This document shows, one piece after another, positions 10,310 through 22,107 of a stretch of DNA of 64,000 bases. The position numbers were made by a program, and so were the translations under genes. The stretch is from assembly GCA_037974335.1 (NCBI GenBank), contig CM075760.1, positions 19,796,291 through 19,860,290 on the forward strand, read 5' to 3'. The notes below the pieces were generated by a model. It worked only from the letters and a program-made list of their open reading frames with translations. It ran no database searches and was not told the origin of the DNA. Position 1 is the stretch's first letter, and the number at the start of each line of letters is the position of its first letter. Source of the DNA: Prionace glauca (taxonomy: Eukaryota > Chordata > Chondrichthyes > Carcharhiniformes > Carcharhinidae).

Positions 10310-10530
10310 ACAATACAGGAGACCTTTCAGCCCATCAAGTTTGCACTGACAAAACTATACTAAATTTACATTAATCCATTTTTCAGCACTTCGCTTATAG
10401 AGTTTGAACTGTCAAAACATTCAAGTGCTTGTCAATGTGCTTTTTAAAGGTTGTGAGGTTTCCTGCCTCTACTACCCTCCCAGTGAATTCCAGATTCCCA
10501 TCACAGTCTGGGTGAAAACATTTTTCCTCA
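10310..10530 (-). mobile_element. Old CR1-like LINE fragment, antisense
   Basis: 'ggagacctttcagcccatca', 'gaggtttcctgcctctac' and 'gaattccagattcccatcac' resemble the reverse complement of CR1 3' regions in the window (compare 51510-51683), but are much diverged. Confidence 0.4.
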
Positions 10531-11537
10531 CACCCCCCAAAACCTAAGCAATAGGGGAAGGAAGTCTCTGGACAAATTAAATCCCATTGTGTCAGAGGAT
10601 AAAATGAAATTGGCTGAAGTAAATGACAAACGTAATTAATGATTTTTTTATATGGAAAATGATTGCGTCACACCTAATGAAAGGTGGGAGAATTTGACGT
10701 GAAGAATGTACAATTGATCTGTCTAAGCATTCTACGTCAGAGTTATTGCAGAGATCAGGATGCTTCTCTTCGAGTTATTAAACTGTCCAATAATGTTTCC
10801 CTTCGATCGTTGGTCAAATAAAATATATCTTTAAACTGGGACACTGGCTTTCGTGAGTCTTTGTATTGTCTGAAGGTTTTGGCAATACCTGGTCTCCAGT
10901 GGTAAAGCACCCAGTGTGTTCGGGGGCAATGAACTCAAAAGAATCATTCAACACTCAAGGATTTAATCAACAGTTTATTGAGTTACCATTACCACCTGTT
11001 AGATTTTTGTTCTTTATCTGGGGTTGAGGTGACAACGAGAGAATTCTCAGTTATTCCAAATTCCTCCAGGCTACATTTAAAATTTCCAGATTTAACTGGT
11101 TTGAATAAATCCACAATTATAAATTAAAATAGACACGAGTTTCCGAGTGATTTAAAAATAAATCAACTGACTGCTGAAAAGGTTAACTTTTCTACAGAGC
11201 CTAAAGGGGTGGGGAGTGAGCAGAAAAAACTTGGCATGCAATTATGGCACTTTACATGATTTAAAAAAAAACTTTTCTAACAACAAAACAAAATTGATTT
11301 TAAACTTCATCCATTCATTTTTTGTTACATTCTTCAACCTAATTATTGTAATTTGATCAGTTATTGTTAGGGATGGGTAACTTCTGTGCTTTATAAACTG
11401 ATTCACTCATTTTGTTAATTCTACATGGGCTTGGAGAATCAGCAGCCAGACTTCTTCATTCTTATCCTTATTTTCCTCTCCCACCACTCCCTCTGTTTTG
11501 GGGGAGGGTTGTGGGGATTCCAAATCTCATTTTATCA
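10531..11537. other. Spacer with no recognised gene
   Basis: AT-rich DNA. One AATAAA near 10818 is followed by a GT-rich stretch, but no gene on either strand reaches it convincingly. No long frame or repeat was recognised. Confidence 0.45.
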
Positions 11538-11690
11538 TAAAAGTGAAATACTGCGGATGCTGGAAAATCTCTGCAGGTCTGACAGCATCTGTGGAGAAAG
11601 AATAGAATCAATGTCTCGAGTCTGGATGACCCTTTATCAGAGCTCTTATGAAGTGTCATCCAGACTCGAAACGGCTCTATTCTCGAACCA
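11538..11690. repeat. Dispersed foldback (hairpin) repeat
   Basis: The sequence opens with 'tgaaatactgcggatgctgg' and 'agcatctgtggag'. Its centre is an imperfect palindrome: 'cgagtctggatgaccctt' against 'tgtcatccagactcg'. Arms of the same repeat occur alone at 5397-5475, 52820-52860 and 53430-53530. It resembles a MITE-like or foldback element; no terminal duplications were verified. Confidence 0.5.
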
Positions 11691-11799
11691 TTTTATCGAT
11701 AGGTTTTGTGTTCTTAGTTTCCAAATGGCAGGTAAGAGACCTGTCCAGTACCCACTCGAGCTCTGATTTTTCACTGGCCATGATGGGGTAAGATAATAA

Positions 11800-12534
11800 C
11801 CTTTCGGATCTACTCTCAGAGGGTCCGCTTTTCAGTCCTGTGCTATTTGGAGTATACTATCACTTCATTGACTATTGGGTCACAAATCAGTCACAGATTT
11901 TAATCACAAATTTAGGATAAATTAATTTAAACAATGCCTGAGAATGCTTCTTAATTTCTTATCCAACTACCTACCACTGTTTGTTGATTGGTCAGACCCC
12001 CCTTTTTACAGATTTGGGTATCTCAACCGCTGAACACCAGCCGGTCCTGGGATAAGTTTAATTCCAACTCATTCCCAGTAAATATTCTCACCAGGTCCTC
12101 CATGGGGGCCCTGCTCAGCAGCTTTAATGGTCGGTAATTGCAGAAACTGAGCTGTCACAGGAATGTGGTCAAGACGGTCCAGTCACATAATCCTCACATT
12201 CAATCCGCACACCTTCCATTATAACAGAATATGTATCTGTCTGTAGCTGCCTCGGCCATGGTCAACCCCAACACTGCCTTCCTGAACTGCTACAATGCCT
12301 GTAAATACACCCACAGTGCTGTTAGGGAGTGATTTCCAGCTCCACATTCCAGATTTTCACTCACTGGAGGAGGTTAACAGATATATTCCATTCAACCACA
12401 CCCAAGCTGAGTTATGCCAATTTCATTATTGTCCAGACTAATATATTCACAATATCTTTAAAACAGAAATTCAACATTCCCATTTGATTTCAGGTACTAA
12501 CATATTCTGTTAGTTTGTTCTTTATTGTCGATGT
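11800..12534 (-). other. ZNF4 downstream flank, inverted copy of the ZNF6 flank
   Basis: Reads as the inverted equivalent of 28400-29060: 'gtatctcaaccgctgaacac', 'ggtcctgggataag', 'cattcaatccgcac' all have counterparts there. This shows that ZNF4 and ZNF6 are copies of one unit in opposite orientation, with homology running well beyond the genes. No gene of its own was seen. Confidence 0.6.
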
Positions 12535-12870
12535 CAGGCTGGGGTTGTTCCCCTTGGAGCAAAGGAGGTTGAGAGGAGATTTGAACGAGATGGACAAGAT
12601 TCTGACAGGTTTAGACAAAGTGGACAAAGAAAAGCTGTTCCCATTCGCTGATGGGACAAGGACGAGGGGGACACAGATTTAAAGTTTTGGATCAGAGATG
12701 TAGGGGGAGGAATGTGAGGAAGAATATTTTGATGCAGCGAATGGTAATGACCTGGAACTCACTGCCTACGAGGCTGGAGGAAATGGAGACACTAAACAAT
12801 TACAAAGGAAACTGGATGTGCATTTTTTTTTGGCGGGGGGGGAGGTTTCAAACAGAAATATTGACTAAAT
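12535..12870 (+). mobile_element. LINE (CR1-like) RT C-terminal fragment
   Basis: Reads LEQRRLRGDL in one frame and later DEKLFPF-like and TRTRG signatures of the CR1 ORF2 C-terminus. It is on the plus strand, antisense to ZNF4, and corresponds to the antisense LINE fragments behind ZNF1 and ZNF6. Confidence 0.65.
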
Positions 12871-13083
12871 ATCTCTAAACTTCCTAACACCCTGTCACTC
12901 TGTGATCCTTGTGAAATTTAAAACCAGGTATTCGCGACAAGACTCAAAGAGCATCAGCCCACTGGAGGCAAAGTCGTGAGACCGGCCAGTCCAGCAGAAA
13001 GAAACCCTCTGACCCTCCCCATTGACTAACTGTGAGAATGAACAAAATGCAGTCCTGGACGTAATTGAGAGCAGAAACAATAA

Positions 13084-13260
13084 CAGCAGAATCCAATCTC
13101 TGTGAACTTGTTGGTGCCTCAGCAGCTGTGATAAAATTCTGAGCTCTTTTTATACACTGAGCAGGTTTCTCCCCAGTGTAACCTCACTGATGTCTCAGCA
13201 GGTGGGATAACTGAGTGAATTCCTTCCCACACTGACAGCAGGTAAACAGCCTCTCCCCAT
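13084..13260 (-). pseudogene. Frame-shifted C-terminal fingers of ZNF4
   Basis: Beyond the frameshift, one good finger continues in the next frame ([13 protein letters not shown]...LLRHQ) and stops in place of the usual CGA codon. A further, more decayed finger runs to about 13090. These were once fingers 11 and 12 of ZNF4. Confidence 0.65.
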
Positions 13261-14097
13261 GTGAACTCGCTGGTGTCTCTGCAGGTTGGATAACTGACTG
13301 AAACCCTTCCCACACTGAGAGCAGGTAAACGGCTTCTCCCCAGTGTGAACTCGCTGGTGTGTCCGCAGGTGGAATTGTCGAGTGAATCCCTTCCCACACT
13401 GAGAGCAGGTGAACGGTCTCTCCCCAGTATGAACACGCTGGTGTGTCTGCAGGCTGGAGAATTGAGTGAATCCCTTCCCACACTGAGAGCAGATGAACAG
13501 CCTCTCCCCAGTATGAACTCGCTGGTGTGTCAGCAGGCTGGACAATTGAATGAATCCCTTCCCACACTGAGAGCAGATGAATGGCCTCTCCCCAGTGTGA
13601 ATTTGTTTGTGCCTCTGCAAGGTGGATGACACAGTGAATCTCTTCCCACACTGAGAGCAAGTGAACGGCCTCTCCCCAGTGTGAATGCGCTGATGTGCCT
13701 GCAGGTCGGATAACCGAGTGAATCCCTTCTGACACTGAGAGCAGGTGAATGGCCTCTCCCCAGTGTGAACTCGCTGGTGTGTCCGCAGATTGGATAACTG
13801 GTTGAATCCCTTCCCACACTGAGAGCAGGTGAATGGCCTCTCCCCAGTGTGAATTCGCTGGTGTCTCTGCAAAGTGGATAACACAGTGAATCCTTTTCCA
13901 CACTGAGAGCAGGTGAATGGTCTTTCTCCAGTGTGAACTCGCTTGTGTGACTCCAGGTGGGGGAGTCTAATGAATCCCTCCCCACACTGCGAGCAGATGA
14001 ATGGTCTCTCCCCAGTGTGACTGCGCCGATGAGCATCTAGCAGAGATGGGAATCTGTATCTCTTTCCACAGTCTGCACATTTCCATGGTTTCTCCAT
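13195..14097 (-). CDS. C2H2 zinc-finger protein, 10 fingers, frameshifted C-terminus (ZNF4)
   Basis: Predicted nuclear DNA-binding protein. Translation from the ATG of MEKPWKC (14097) gives 300 residues: ten intact C2H2 fingers, nearly all CSQC type, then 21 unrelated residues. One base is missing from the linker after finger 10 (CACATGGGG at about 13259 instead of CACACTGGGG), which throws the last two fingers out of frame. The protein may still work with ten fingers, because loss is at the end only. Exon structure is unusually clear. A first exon ends near 14838 with a GGTAAGG donor on the minus strand, and the terminal exon starts at 14427 after TTTTACAG. The promoter island is at 14952-15300. 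The closest relatives here are ZNF6, ZNF5 and ZNF1. No effector domain is seen. Confidence 0.75.
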   Translation of the reverse strand: MEKPWKCADCGKRYRFPSLLDAHRRSHTGERPFICSQCGEGFIRLPHLESHKRVHTGERPFTCSQCGKGFTVLSTLQRHQRIHTGERPFTCSQCGKGFNQLSNLRTHQRVHTGERPFTCSQCQKGFTRLSDLQAHQRIHTGERPFTCSQCGKRFTVSSTLQRHKQIHTGERPFICSQCGKGFIQLSSLLTHQRVHTGERLFICSQCGKGFTQFSSLQTHQRVHTGERPFTCSQCGKGFTRQFHLRTHQRVHTGEKPFTCSQCGKGFSQLSNLQRHQRVHMGRGCLPAVSVGRNSLSYPTC

Positions 14098-14427
14098 GGT
14101 GCAGGCGTCCTTGCCTCTGCCTTGGGTGGACAATCAGTTGAAGGCTCGTCCACACACACAATACATGTACAGTCTCTCCCTGCTGTGAATGGTGTGATAT
14201 TTATTCAGGCTGTGTAACTGGTTAAAGCTCTTCAGTCAGTGCACTGGAACACTCTCACTTGAATGTGGAAGTGTGTTGGTGCTTTTCCAGTCAGACGGGT
14301 GTTTGAAATCTTTTCAAATCTCCTTCCAGATTCAATGGTTGATGATATTCAGCTTCCAAGCAACATGACTCTGCCAGATCTAGACCTGACTTTTGAAATT
14401 TCAGCCTGTGATTCCTCTTTCAATATC
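14098..14427 (-). other. Noncoding start of ZNF4 terminal exon
   Basis: Inverted homolog of 25998-26325 and 318-646. The family stop ahead of the LEKH remnant (TCTGACTGG on the minus strand) is present, so this is the same decayed-finger leader. Confidence 0.6.
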
Positions 14428-14663
14428 CTGTAAAACAAGTTGACGCAAGTCATCAGTGTCAGTACAGGATCGAAATTCAGAACAGACAATTCTAGTTTCT
14501 ATGGAACATTCTTTCTCTCTCATTCCCCAAAAGCTGCAAATCTCCATCCCACACACTCTCCCTCCATTCTCACTCTGCTGTATCTAATATTCACCCTCCC
14601 AATTCTCCTGAAGTTGATGATTGAGGCTGATTGACTGTCACTGACTCCTGTCCTGGATGTGGA

Positions 14664-14755
14664 CATGTCGGTGTAGGACTGGGGTTAACACAGTAAGAAG
14701 TCTTACAACACCAGGTTAAAGTCCAAAGGTTTATTTGGTAGCAAACGTCACTAGC
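14664..14755 (-). mobile_element. Penelope-like tail fragment
   Basis: 'gtaggactggggttaacaca', 'gtaagaagtcttacaacacc' and 'aggtttatttggtagcaaac' match the tail of the longer copy at 15655-16210. It lies within the ZNF4 intron. Confidence 0.55.
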
Positions 14756-14951
14756 TGAAAATCTCCAAGCAGGCTGCCAGATAGATATGACTGGATTAAA
14801 AATGTGTGGAATATACAGACTGGATTCGCTTCCTTACCCTTCAGTTGCTGCAGGTCCCCAGTTTCCCCCAGAATGAGAATAGAAATGGAAAGGGGGAGAC
14901 ATTGATTTCCTCCCATATGTTGCCCAGAGGAGGAAGTGTCTTCTAAAGCTC

Positions 14952-15300
14952 ATTGGCCAACTTCCGTATTGTGACGTCACAATCGAGCACTGCCTGAATC
15001 AGCCAATAGGAATCACTCCGCGGTGACGTCCTAGGATTTCAGTGCGCACGCCCGGGCACACGAACCCAGGAGCCCCGCCCTCCTCACTCTCCCCCGCCCC
15101 CCGGTCGAGCAAAGGTCATCGAAGCAAAACACAGCGGATTGGACACCAGCTCAGTGCGGCTGGCGGTCAAAGCCCCGCCCACCGCCACGTGGGTTCGGGT
15201 TCAGTCTCCTCATTGTCCTCATGCGGGAGATTGACTAATGGCAACGCGTGGAGGACCGCATGACGCTGGTCCTCCAGCCAATCAGAGTCTTGTATCAATG
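14952..15300. promoter_or_regulatory. GC-rich CRE/CCAAT promoter of ZNF4
   Basis: ATTGG at 14952-14956, palindromic CRE TGACGTCA at 14972-14979, CCAAT at 15003-15007, TGACGTCC at 15024-15031, then GC boxes and 'gccaatcagag' near 15279. Element order and spacing match 7383-7470. ZNF4 lies to the left on the minus strand. A plus-strand partner to the right has been replaced by LINE and Penelope sequence. Confidence 0.65.
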
Positions 15301-15344
15301 TCCGCGCGGAGCTTCCTGTGGACATGAATGTGGGGGTTCGATAA

Positions 15345-15650
15345 GTAAGTTTGCTGATGATAGAAAAATTGGTGTTGTGGTCAATAGTGAAGAGGAAAGC
15401 CTTGGGTTACAGGACGGTATGACTGGCTGGTTAGATGGACATTTAACCCCGAAATGTCTGAGGTGATGCATTTTGGAAGAACTACAGGGCAGGGAATACA
15501 CAATGAACAATAGGACACCAGGAAGTACAGAGGGCCAGAGGGATCTTGGGGTGCATGTCCATCGGATCCTGAAGACAGCAGGACCAGACTGATAAAGTGG
15601 TTAAGAACAGATATGGGATACTTATCTTTTTTAGCTAAGGCATCAAATAT
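15345..15650 (+). mobile_element. CR1-family LINE fragment (third subfamily)
   Basis: One frame reads ISKFADDRKIGVVV, including the FADD box of the LINE reverse transcriptase, and later QRDLGVHVHR. It is diverged and truncated at both ends. Confidence 0.65.
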
Positions 15651-15654
15651 TCCA

Positions 15655-16210
15655 ATAGTAAGAAGTCTTACAACACCAGGTTAATGTCCAACAGGTTTAT
15701 TTAATAGCAAACACCATTAGCTTTTGCTTGCTGCTCCTTCGTCAGGTGATTGGGAGATCTTTTCACAAATAGAGCATACAGAGACACAAACTCAATCACA
15801 GAATAGTGATTGAAACACCAGACTTTACGGCTTAAAGGTACAATGTAAGTGGAGAGAGCATGAGCACAAGTTAAAAAGATGTGTATTGTCTCCAGACAGA
15901 CTGTTTGTGAGATTTTGCAAGTCCAGGAAAGTCATGGGGGTTACAGATAGTGTGACATGAACACAAAATCCCAGTTGAGGCCATCCTCATGTGTGCGGAA
16001 CTTGGCTATCAGTCTCTGCTCAGCGACTCTGCATTATCGTGCATCGTGAAGGATGACTTGGAGAACACTAACCCGAAGACCAGAAGCCAAATGTCCATGA
16101 CTGCTGAAGTGTTCCCCAACAGGAAGAGAACAGTCTTGCCTGGTGATTGTCAAGCGGTGTTCATTCATCCGTTGATGTAGCGTCTGCATGGTCTCCCCAA
16201 TGTACCATAC
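15655..16210 (-). mobile_element. Penelope-like element, 3' part with GIY-YIG-type coding remnant
   Basis: On the minus strand the frame contains WYIGETMQTLHQRMNEHR, then SLPVGEHF and later HDAR. This fits the C-terminal GIY-YIG endonuclease domain known from Penelope-like elements. A noncoding tail follows, ending at 'acaacaccaggttaatgtcc' with TAAGAAG. It lies just behind the 3' end of ZNF5 and is a decayed fragment. Assignment rests on motif recognition only. Confidence 0.65.
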
Positions 16211-16343
16211 CATGGTTGTGAGACCGGCCAGCCCAGCAGAAATACTCTGATCCTCCCCATTGACCAACTGTGAAAATGAACAAAATGCAGCCCTGGATGT
16301 AATTGAGAGCTGAAACAGTAACAGCAGAATCCAACCCTGAATA
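16211..16343 (-). other. ZNF5 3' UTR remnant
   Basis: The conserved family 3' UTR block ('gagaccggccagcccagcag', 'ccccattgaccaactgtg') lies between the ZNF5 stop and the Penelope-like insertion, which cuts it short. Confidence 0.6.
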
Positions 16344-17760
<1,417 letters not shown>

Positions 17761-19549
17761 ATTTGTTCCTCTCTTCTTCCCCACTGAGAATGAGCAAAAG
17801 ACAACAAGAAGTGAAGTTTGTGGGGTGTGACAGTGAGGGGGTGGGAAGAGACACAGGATCTGGGGGAGGGTGAGGGGAGGGCGTGGGAGTAGTCTCTCGT
17901 GTGGAGTCAGTGCCGAACTCCCAGTTTCTGGAGAAAAGTTTCAGGAAGCCAACAATGGTGTAACTGATTGATAAAAATAAATCAATGTTGGGAGGGTGAT
18001 TTTAGAAAGTCTCTCCCTAAGGGGATGGACACAGCTTGTTACCAGGTTAAAGAGGGGAGTTCAGCTCTTTCCAGGGACTGGAGGAGGGGGAGGTGGGGTG
18101 GGATGGGGTTGGGGGGGGGGGTGTTTCCAGACTCTGTCCTTTCCCCCGGCTCTCGGATGAACCAGTTCTGGTTAGATTGTGGGCTGGGGGAGGCCTGGAG
18201 CCGGAAACCCTGGGGTTAAAATAGCCCAGCTTTGTAATTAGTCACAAACAGGTTAACCCTTTGGTGGGTGGCAAAGCGTAAATTAAATGTCTGTAAAATC
18301 AAACTGTCTATTGGTTGTGTGTGTTTGAGAGTTAGTTTTAAAACCGTTGGTCCAATTGAAAGCCTGTTTTGCTGCTGGGATTCTGGCTGCTGCTTTGGAC
18401 ACAAATGTTGTAAAGTTGTCTTCTGCAGCCTGCTTTCTGCAGTTTAAAATCCCAAAGACACAGGCTTTTGAAGGACTTAATGCTGGATGATTTATTTTCG
18501 TTTTCTCAGCATGTCTTTTCAATATTTATATTGGGCAAACACCACATTTTTTATCTAATATATGCAACTTCATTGCAATATTCGATGGGGGTGGGGGAGA
18601 GGGGGGGAGAGAGACACAGACAGGCGGGGAGAGAGATGGAGAGAGAAAGAGACATGGGAAAAAGGCGGGGCAGAGTGAGGGGAAAATAGGAAAAGACAGC
18701 AAAAGGTGAGGCTTGTGTGGGTTGCGGTGAGGGAGTGAGGAGAGATACAGAATCTGGGGGTGGGGTCTCGTGTGGAGAGGGAGAGAGAGGAAGATGTCTG
18801 ATTCCCTTATTTCCCACTCACTTGACCCCAATCCTGACAATATTACTTTGTATCTGGCCCTGTTCGGGCTGTGAATATGTGGGATCTTGCTGTGCACTCA
18901 TGCTCTGTGTTTCTCCCCCCCCCCCCCACATTTCTCGGTCTGTGACTATGCCCCACAATTTAAATGTAAAAAAGATGGAGGGGAAGAAGGAGGGTGGGGT
19001 AGCAGAGAGAAACAGGGTGAATAGAGAAGGGGTGTGGCGTGTCGGGGGTTCAGTGAACGGGGGTTGGGGACAGAGACAGAGGTTCTGAGGGTGGGGGTGT
19101 CGTCCTGCAGTGTGAGATTCCTTGTGGGATCCGGATTGTAACAATCTCAGTCTCTCTCTCTCTCTCTCTCCCTCTCACTGTAAAGCACTCAGGAGGGAGA
19201 GGGAGCTGAAATTCAAATTCCTGAGCCTGGGGGAAAGGCTTAGTCTCAATCCCAGAGTCCTGCTTGTGTTTTTAGACAGGGCGCTGGGATTTGTGGGTGT
19301 GGATGGAGAGGATTGTTCTGGTTAACTGGGGAGAGGGAGATTTGTTCTTTCTAGCTGAGGTATAATGCAGCCTCTGTGACTAGGCCTCACTTCAAGGACT
19401 AATTCTCAGGAGCACTTTTGCATTCCCCAACAGGGTTTAAGCAGCTGGATTCAGTGGTTCAATAAACTGTGCAGCAGCCACTTCAGGATGGGAGTGTGGA
19501 TTTTCGTGCTCTCCCTCTCTCATTTCTCTTTTGATTGTGAGGTTTTATT
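17761..19549. other. GC- and purine-rich spacer with simple repeats
   Basis: Contains three diverged copies of a motif ending 'ctggggg...ctcgtgtggag' (near 17860, 18745 and 19080). It also has G-runs (18110-18121), GA-rich tracts (18590-18680), a C-run (18907-18921) and a TC-run (19149-19170). Open frames here are low-complexity. No gene was recognised. Confidence 0.5.
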
Positions 19550-19862
19550 TTGAAAGGTTGAGAGAGATTTGGAGGGGGATTGAAGAGGGTTTGGGCAGTG
19601 GGGGGTATGGGGCTGAGAGGGACTTTGGAGGGGAATTGACGAGGTTTTGGACAGTGAGGAGGGTTTGGGCAGTGATGAGGGTCCGGGGCTGAGAGGGATT
19701 TGGAGGGGGATTGAAGAGGGTTTGGGCAGTGATGGAGAGTATGGAACTGAGAGGGATTTTGGAGGGGAATTGGAGAGGGTTTGGGCAGTGAGGGGGGTCT
19801 GGGCAGTGAGGGGGGTATGGGGCTGAGGGGGAGTTGGAGAGGGATTGAAGAGAGTTTGACAA
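19550..19862. repeat. Purine-rich minisatellite, alternating ~57 and ~76 bp units
   Basis: Units start with 'tgagagggatttggaggggg' and contain 'gagggtttgggcagtg'. Short and long units alternate, the long ones carrying an extra 'gaggagggtttgggcagtg'-type insert, giving a higher-order period of about 133 bp. G-runs are dense enough for G-quadruplex formation on the plus strand. Confidence 0.7.
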
Positions 19863-19984
19863 AAATTTATCTATCTCAAGATTTAAAGGTAGCAACTAAT
19901 TTAGCATCAATTGCCTTCTGTAGGACAGAGTTCCAAACCTCTACCATCCTGAGTGGAGGTGCTTCTTAATCAGGATTTGTGAAT

Positions 19985-21295
19985 CTCTGGGCTTTTCCAG
20001 TCACACAAAGACCTGAAATTTGCTCTCTGACAGAATCAACAAACCTTTAACATTCCACATTCAGATTCTGCTGACATTCAGGTCCTGTTGTGTTGAATGA
20101 CTAGTGAATGTGTTGGTGACTAGTGGGGTGCCCCAGGGGTCGGTGCTGGGGCCTCAGCTATTTACCATTTATATAGATGATCTGGAGGAGGGAACCGAGT
20201 GCAGGGTGTCGAAATTTGCTGATGACACCAAGATTGGGGGAAAGGCAAATTGTGCGGAGGGTGTGGAGAGTCTGCAGAAGGATCTAGATAGGCTGGGCGA
20301 ATGGGCCAGGAAATGGCAAATGGAATTTAATGTTGGCAAGTGTGAGGTGGTCCACTTTGGTAGGAGGAATGGTAGGAAGGACTATTACTTACGGGGCGAA
20401 AAACTGCAGCAGGCGACGGTGCAGAGGGACCTCGGGGTCCTTGTGCATGAGTCGCAAAAACCCAGCTTGCAGGTGCAGCAGGTGGTCAGGAAGGCGAATG
20501 GGATGCTGGCCTTCATAGCGAGGGGGATTGAATATAAAAGTAGGGAGGTCTTGCTGCAGCTGTATAGGGCATTGGTGAGGCCGCAGCTGGAGTACTGTGT
20601 GCAGTTTTGGGCGCCGCACCTGCGCAAGGATATTTTGGCCCTGGAGGGAGTGCAGAGGAGGTTTACTAGGCTGATACCGGAGTTGAGGGGATTGAGCTAT
20701 GAGGAGAGGCTGAATAAACTAGGCTTGTACTCGTTAGAGTTTAGAAGAATGAGGGGAGATCTCATTGAGACGTATAAGATGATGAATGGGATGGATAGGA
20801 TAGAGGTGGAGAGACTCTTCCCGCTCAAAAAAGACAGTAGGACTAGGGGGCACAGCCTCAAGATAAAGGGGGGGCGGTTTAGAACAGAGTTGAGGAGGAA
20901 CTTCTTCACTCAAAGGGTGGTGAATCTCTGGAATTCTCTGCCCGTTGAAGTGGTGGAGGCTGCCTCGCTAAATATTTTTAAGAAACGGGTTGATGTGTTT
21001 TTGATAAGAGAAGGGATTAAGGGTTATGGGGAGAGGGCGGGAAGGTGGAGCTGAGTCACGACAGATCAGCCATGATCTTATTGAATGGCGGGGCAGGCTC
21101 GAGGGGCCAGATGGCCTACTCCTGCTCCTATTTCTTATGTTCTTATGTTCTTATGAATGACCCAGTCAAATCACAATGTGATGTTTGATTTGTGTTTCCC
21201 GTCTGTCAATTCTCCACTTCCAGTACCCTGTAAATTTACAGAAACCATCACTGTCAGTCCAGGATAGAAGTTCATCTTCAGATGTAGATGCTTGT
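19985..21295 (-). pseudogene. Orphan ZNF leader exon (minus), split by a CR1
   Basis: On the minus strand the family acceptor ('gtaaatttacag') near 21230 and leader are recognisable in 21160-21295. The leader resumes in 19985-20100 with 'gtgtgactggaaaagccc', the family motif around the ancestral stop. A CR1 (20112-21155) sits between. No finger exon follows to the left, so the coding part is lost. Confidence 0.55.
20112..21155 (+). mobile_element. Young CR1 LINE, 5'-truncated
   Basis: Begins inside the reverse transcriptase at SGVPQGSVLGPQ and reads through FADDTKIGG to the end of ORF2 at 21054, then a 3' UTR ending in TTCTTATG repeats. The 316-codon frame is unbroken. It is very close to the copy at 33889-37635. 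'gaatgac' occurs on both sides (20094-20100 and just after 21155) and could be the target-site duplication, with 11 extra bases at the 5' junction. Confidence 0.85.
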
Positions 21296-21479
21296 TTCGC
21301 AACTAACTAAACTCAGGACAGAGCTGTGGTGCCTGTTGACACCAGCTGCTGCGTTAGTTATTTAACTTTTATACCTTGGTGCTTCAGCTTCAATCGTAAT
21401 TGAATCACAAAACATGATTATTTTGATGCAATAGCACCCTTCAATGGTGGCTATCTTACCCAGCATTCAAAGGGAACCA

Positions 21480-21830
21480 GAATAAGACCTCGCCCCGGAA
21501 CAGATTCCGCGCATGCGCACTGTAGATCTGAAACGCATGCGCAGTGGGTGTTGCTGCTGCGCTCGCGGGAAGGCGGTTTTATCGGCTCCGGGTTTCCAGG
21601 GAAACGGCTGATTCTGGAGGGTAATGGAGGCGGTGGGGTGGGTGGGGAGGCTTCATCAGCACCCAGTGGAGACGGAAAACACCGAGTGATAACTGCTGGG
21701 GGCCGCCTTCGTCCTATTGGGGACCGCGAGCACAGATGCCGGAGTTGGAGGCCCCGAGTTAACGGCTGTCATCCTGAGGGAAGCGCTGCGCATGCGCGGT
21801 GCTCCCTGCCAGCAGGAGGAGAGAATGTTG
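21480..21830. promoter_or_regulatory. GC-rich island with NRF1-like sites between two orphan leaders
   Basis: GCGCATGCGC near 21512 and 'gcatgcgcag' near 21534 and 21789 match the NRF1 consensus. A minus-strand orphan leader lies to the left and a plus-strand one to the right, as at the other head-to-head ZNF promoters. Confidence 0.55.
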
Positions 21831-22107
21831 TGAATTTCTATCCGGGACTGACAGGGATGGACTTTGTTTGGAACCTCCTTTTACAGGGAGTTAGAGGGGG
21901 AGGATTTATACACAGAAAACTCAACCCCAAGAGAAACGTTCCTCGCTTAATTTCCATTCTTGACTGACGGTGGTGATCTCTTTTACAGGAAATGTGATGA
22001 CAAAATTTGAAGGCAAACTCAAACCAGACATCAGATCAAAACCTGACAGAGTCCACTCCTTTCATCAGAACCTGAACGTAAGTGTGTCTGTAGATAAAGA
22101 TCCCTCA
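21831..22107 (+). pseudogene. Orphan ZNF leader exon (plus)
   Basis: Two acceptor-like ends, 'ccttttacag' near 21894 and 'tcttttacag' near 21989, each follow a leader-like stretch; the family text ('caaactcaaaccagacatca', 'gacagagtccactcc') follows. The terminal finger exon is missing: a LINE starts at 22108. Confidence 0.55.
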
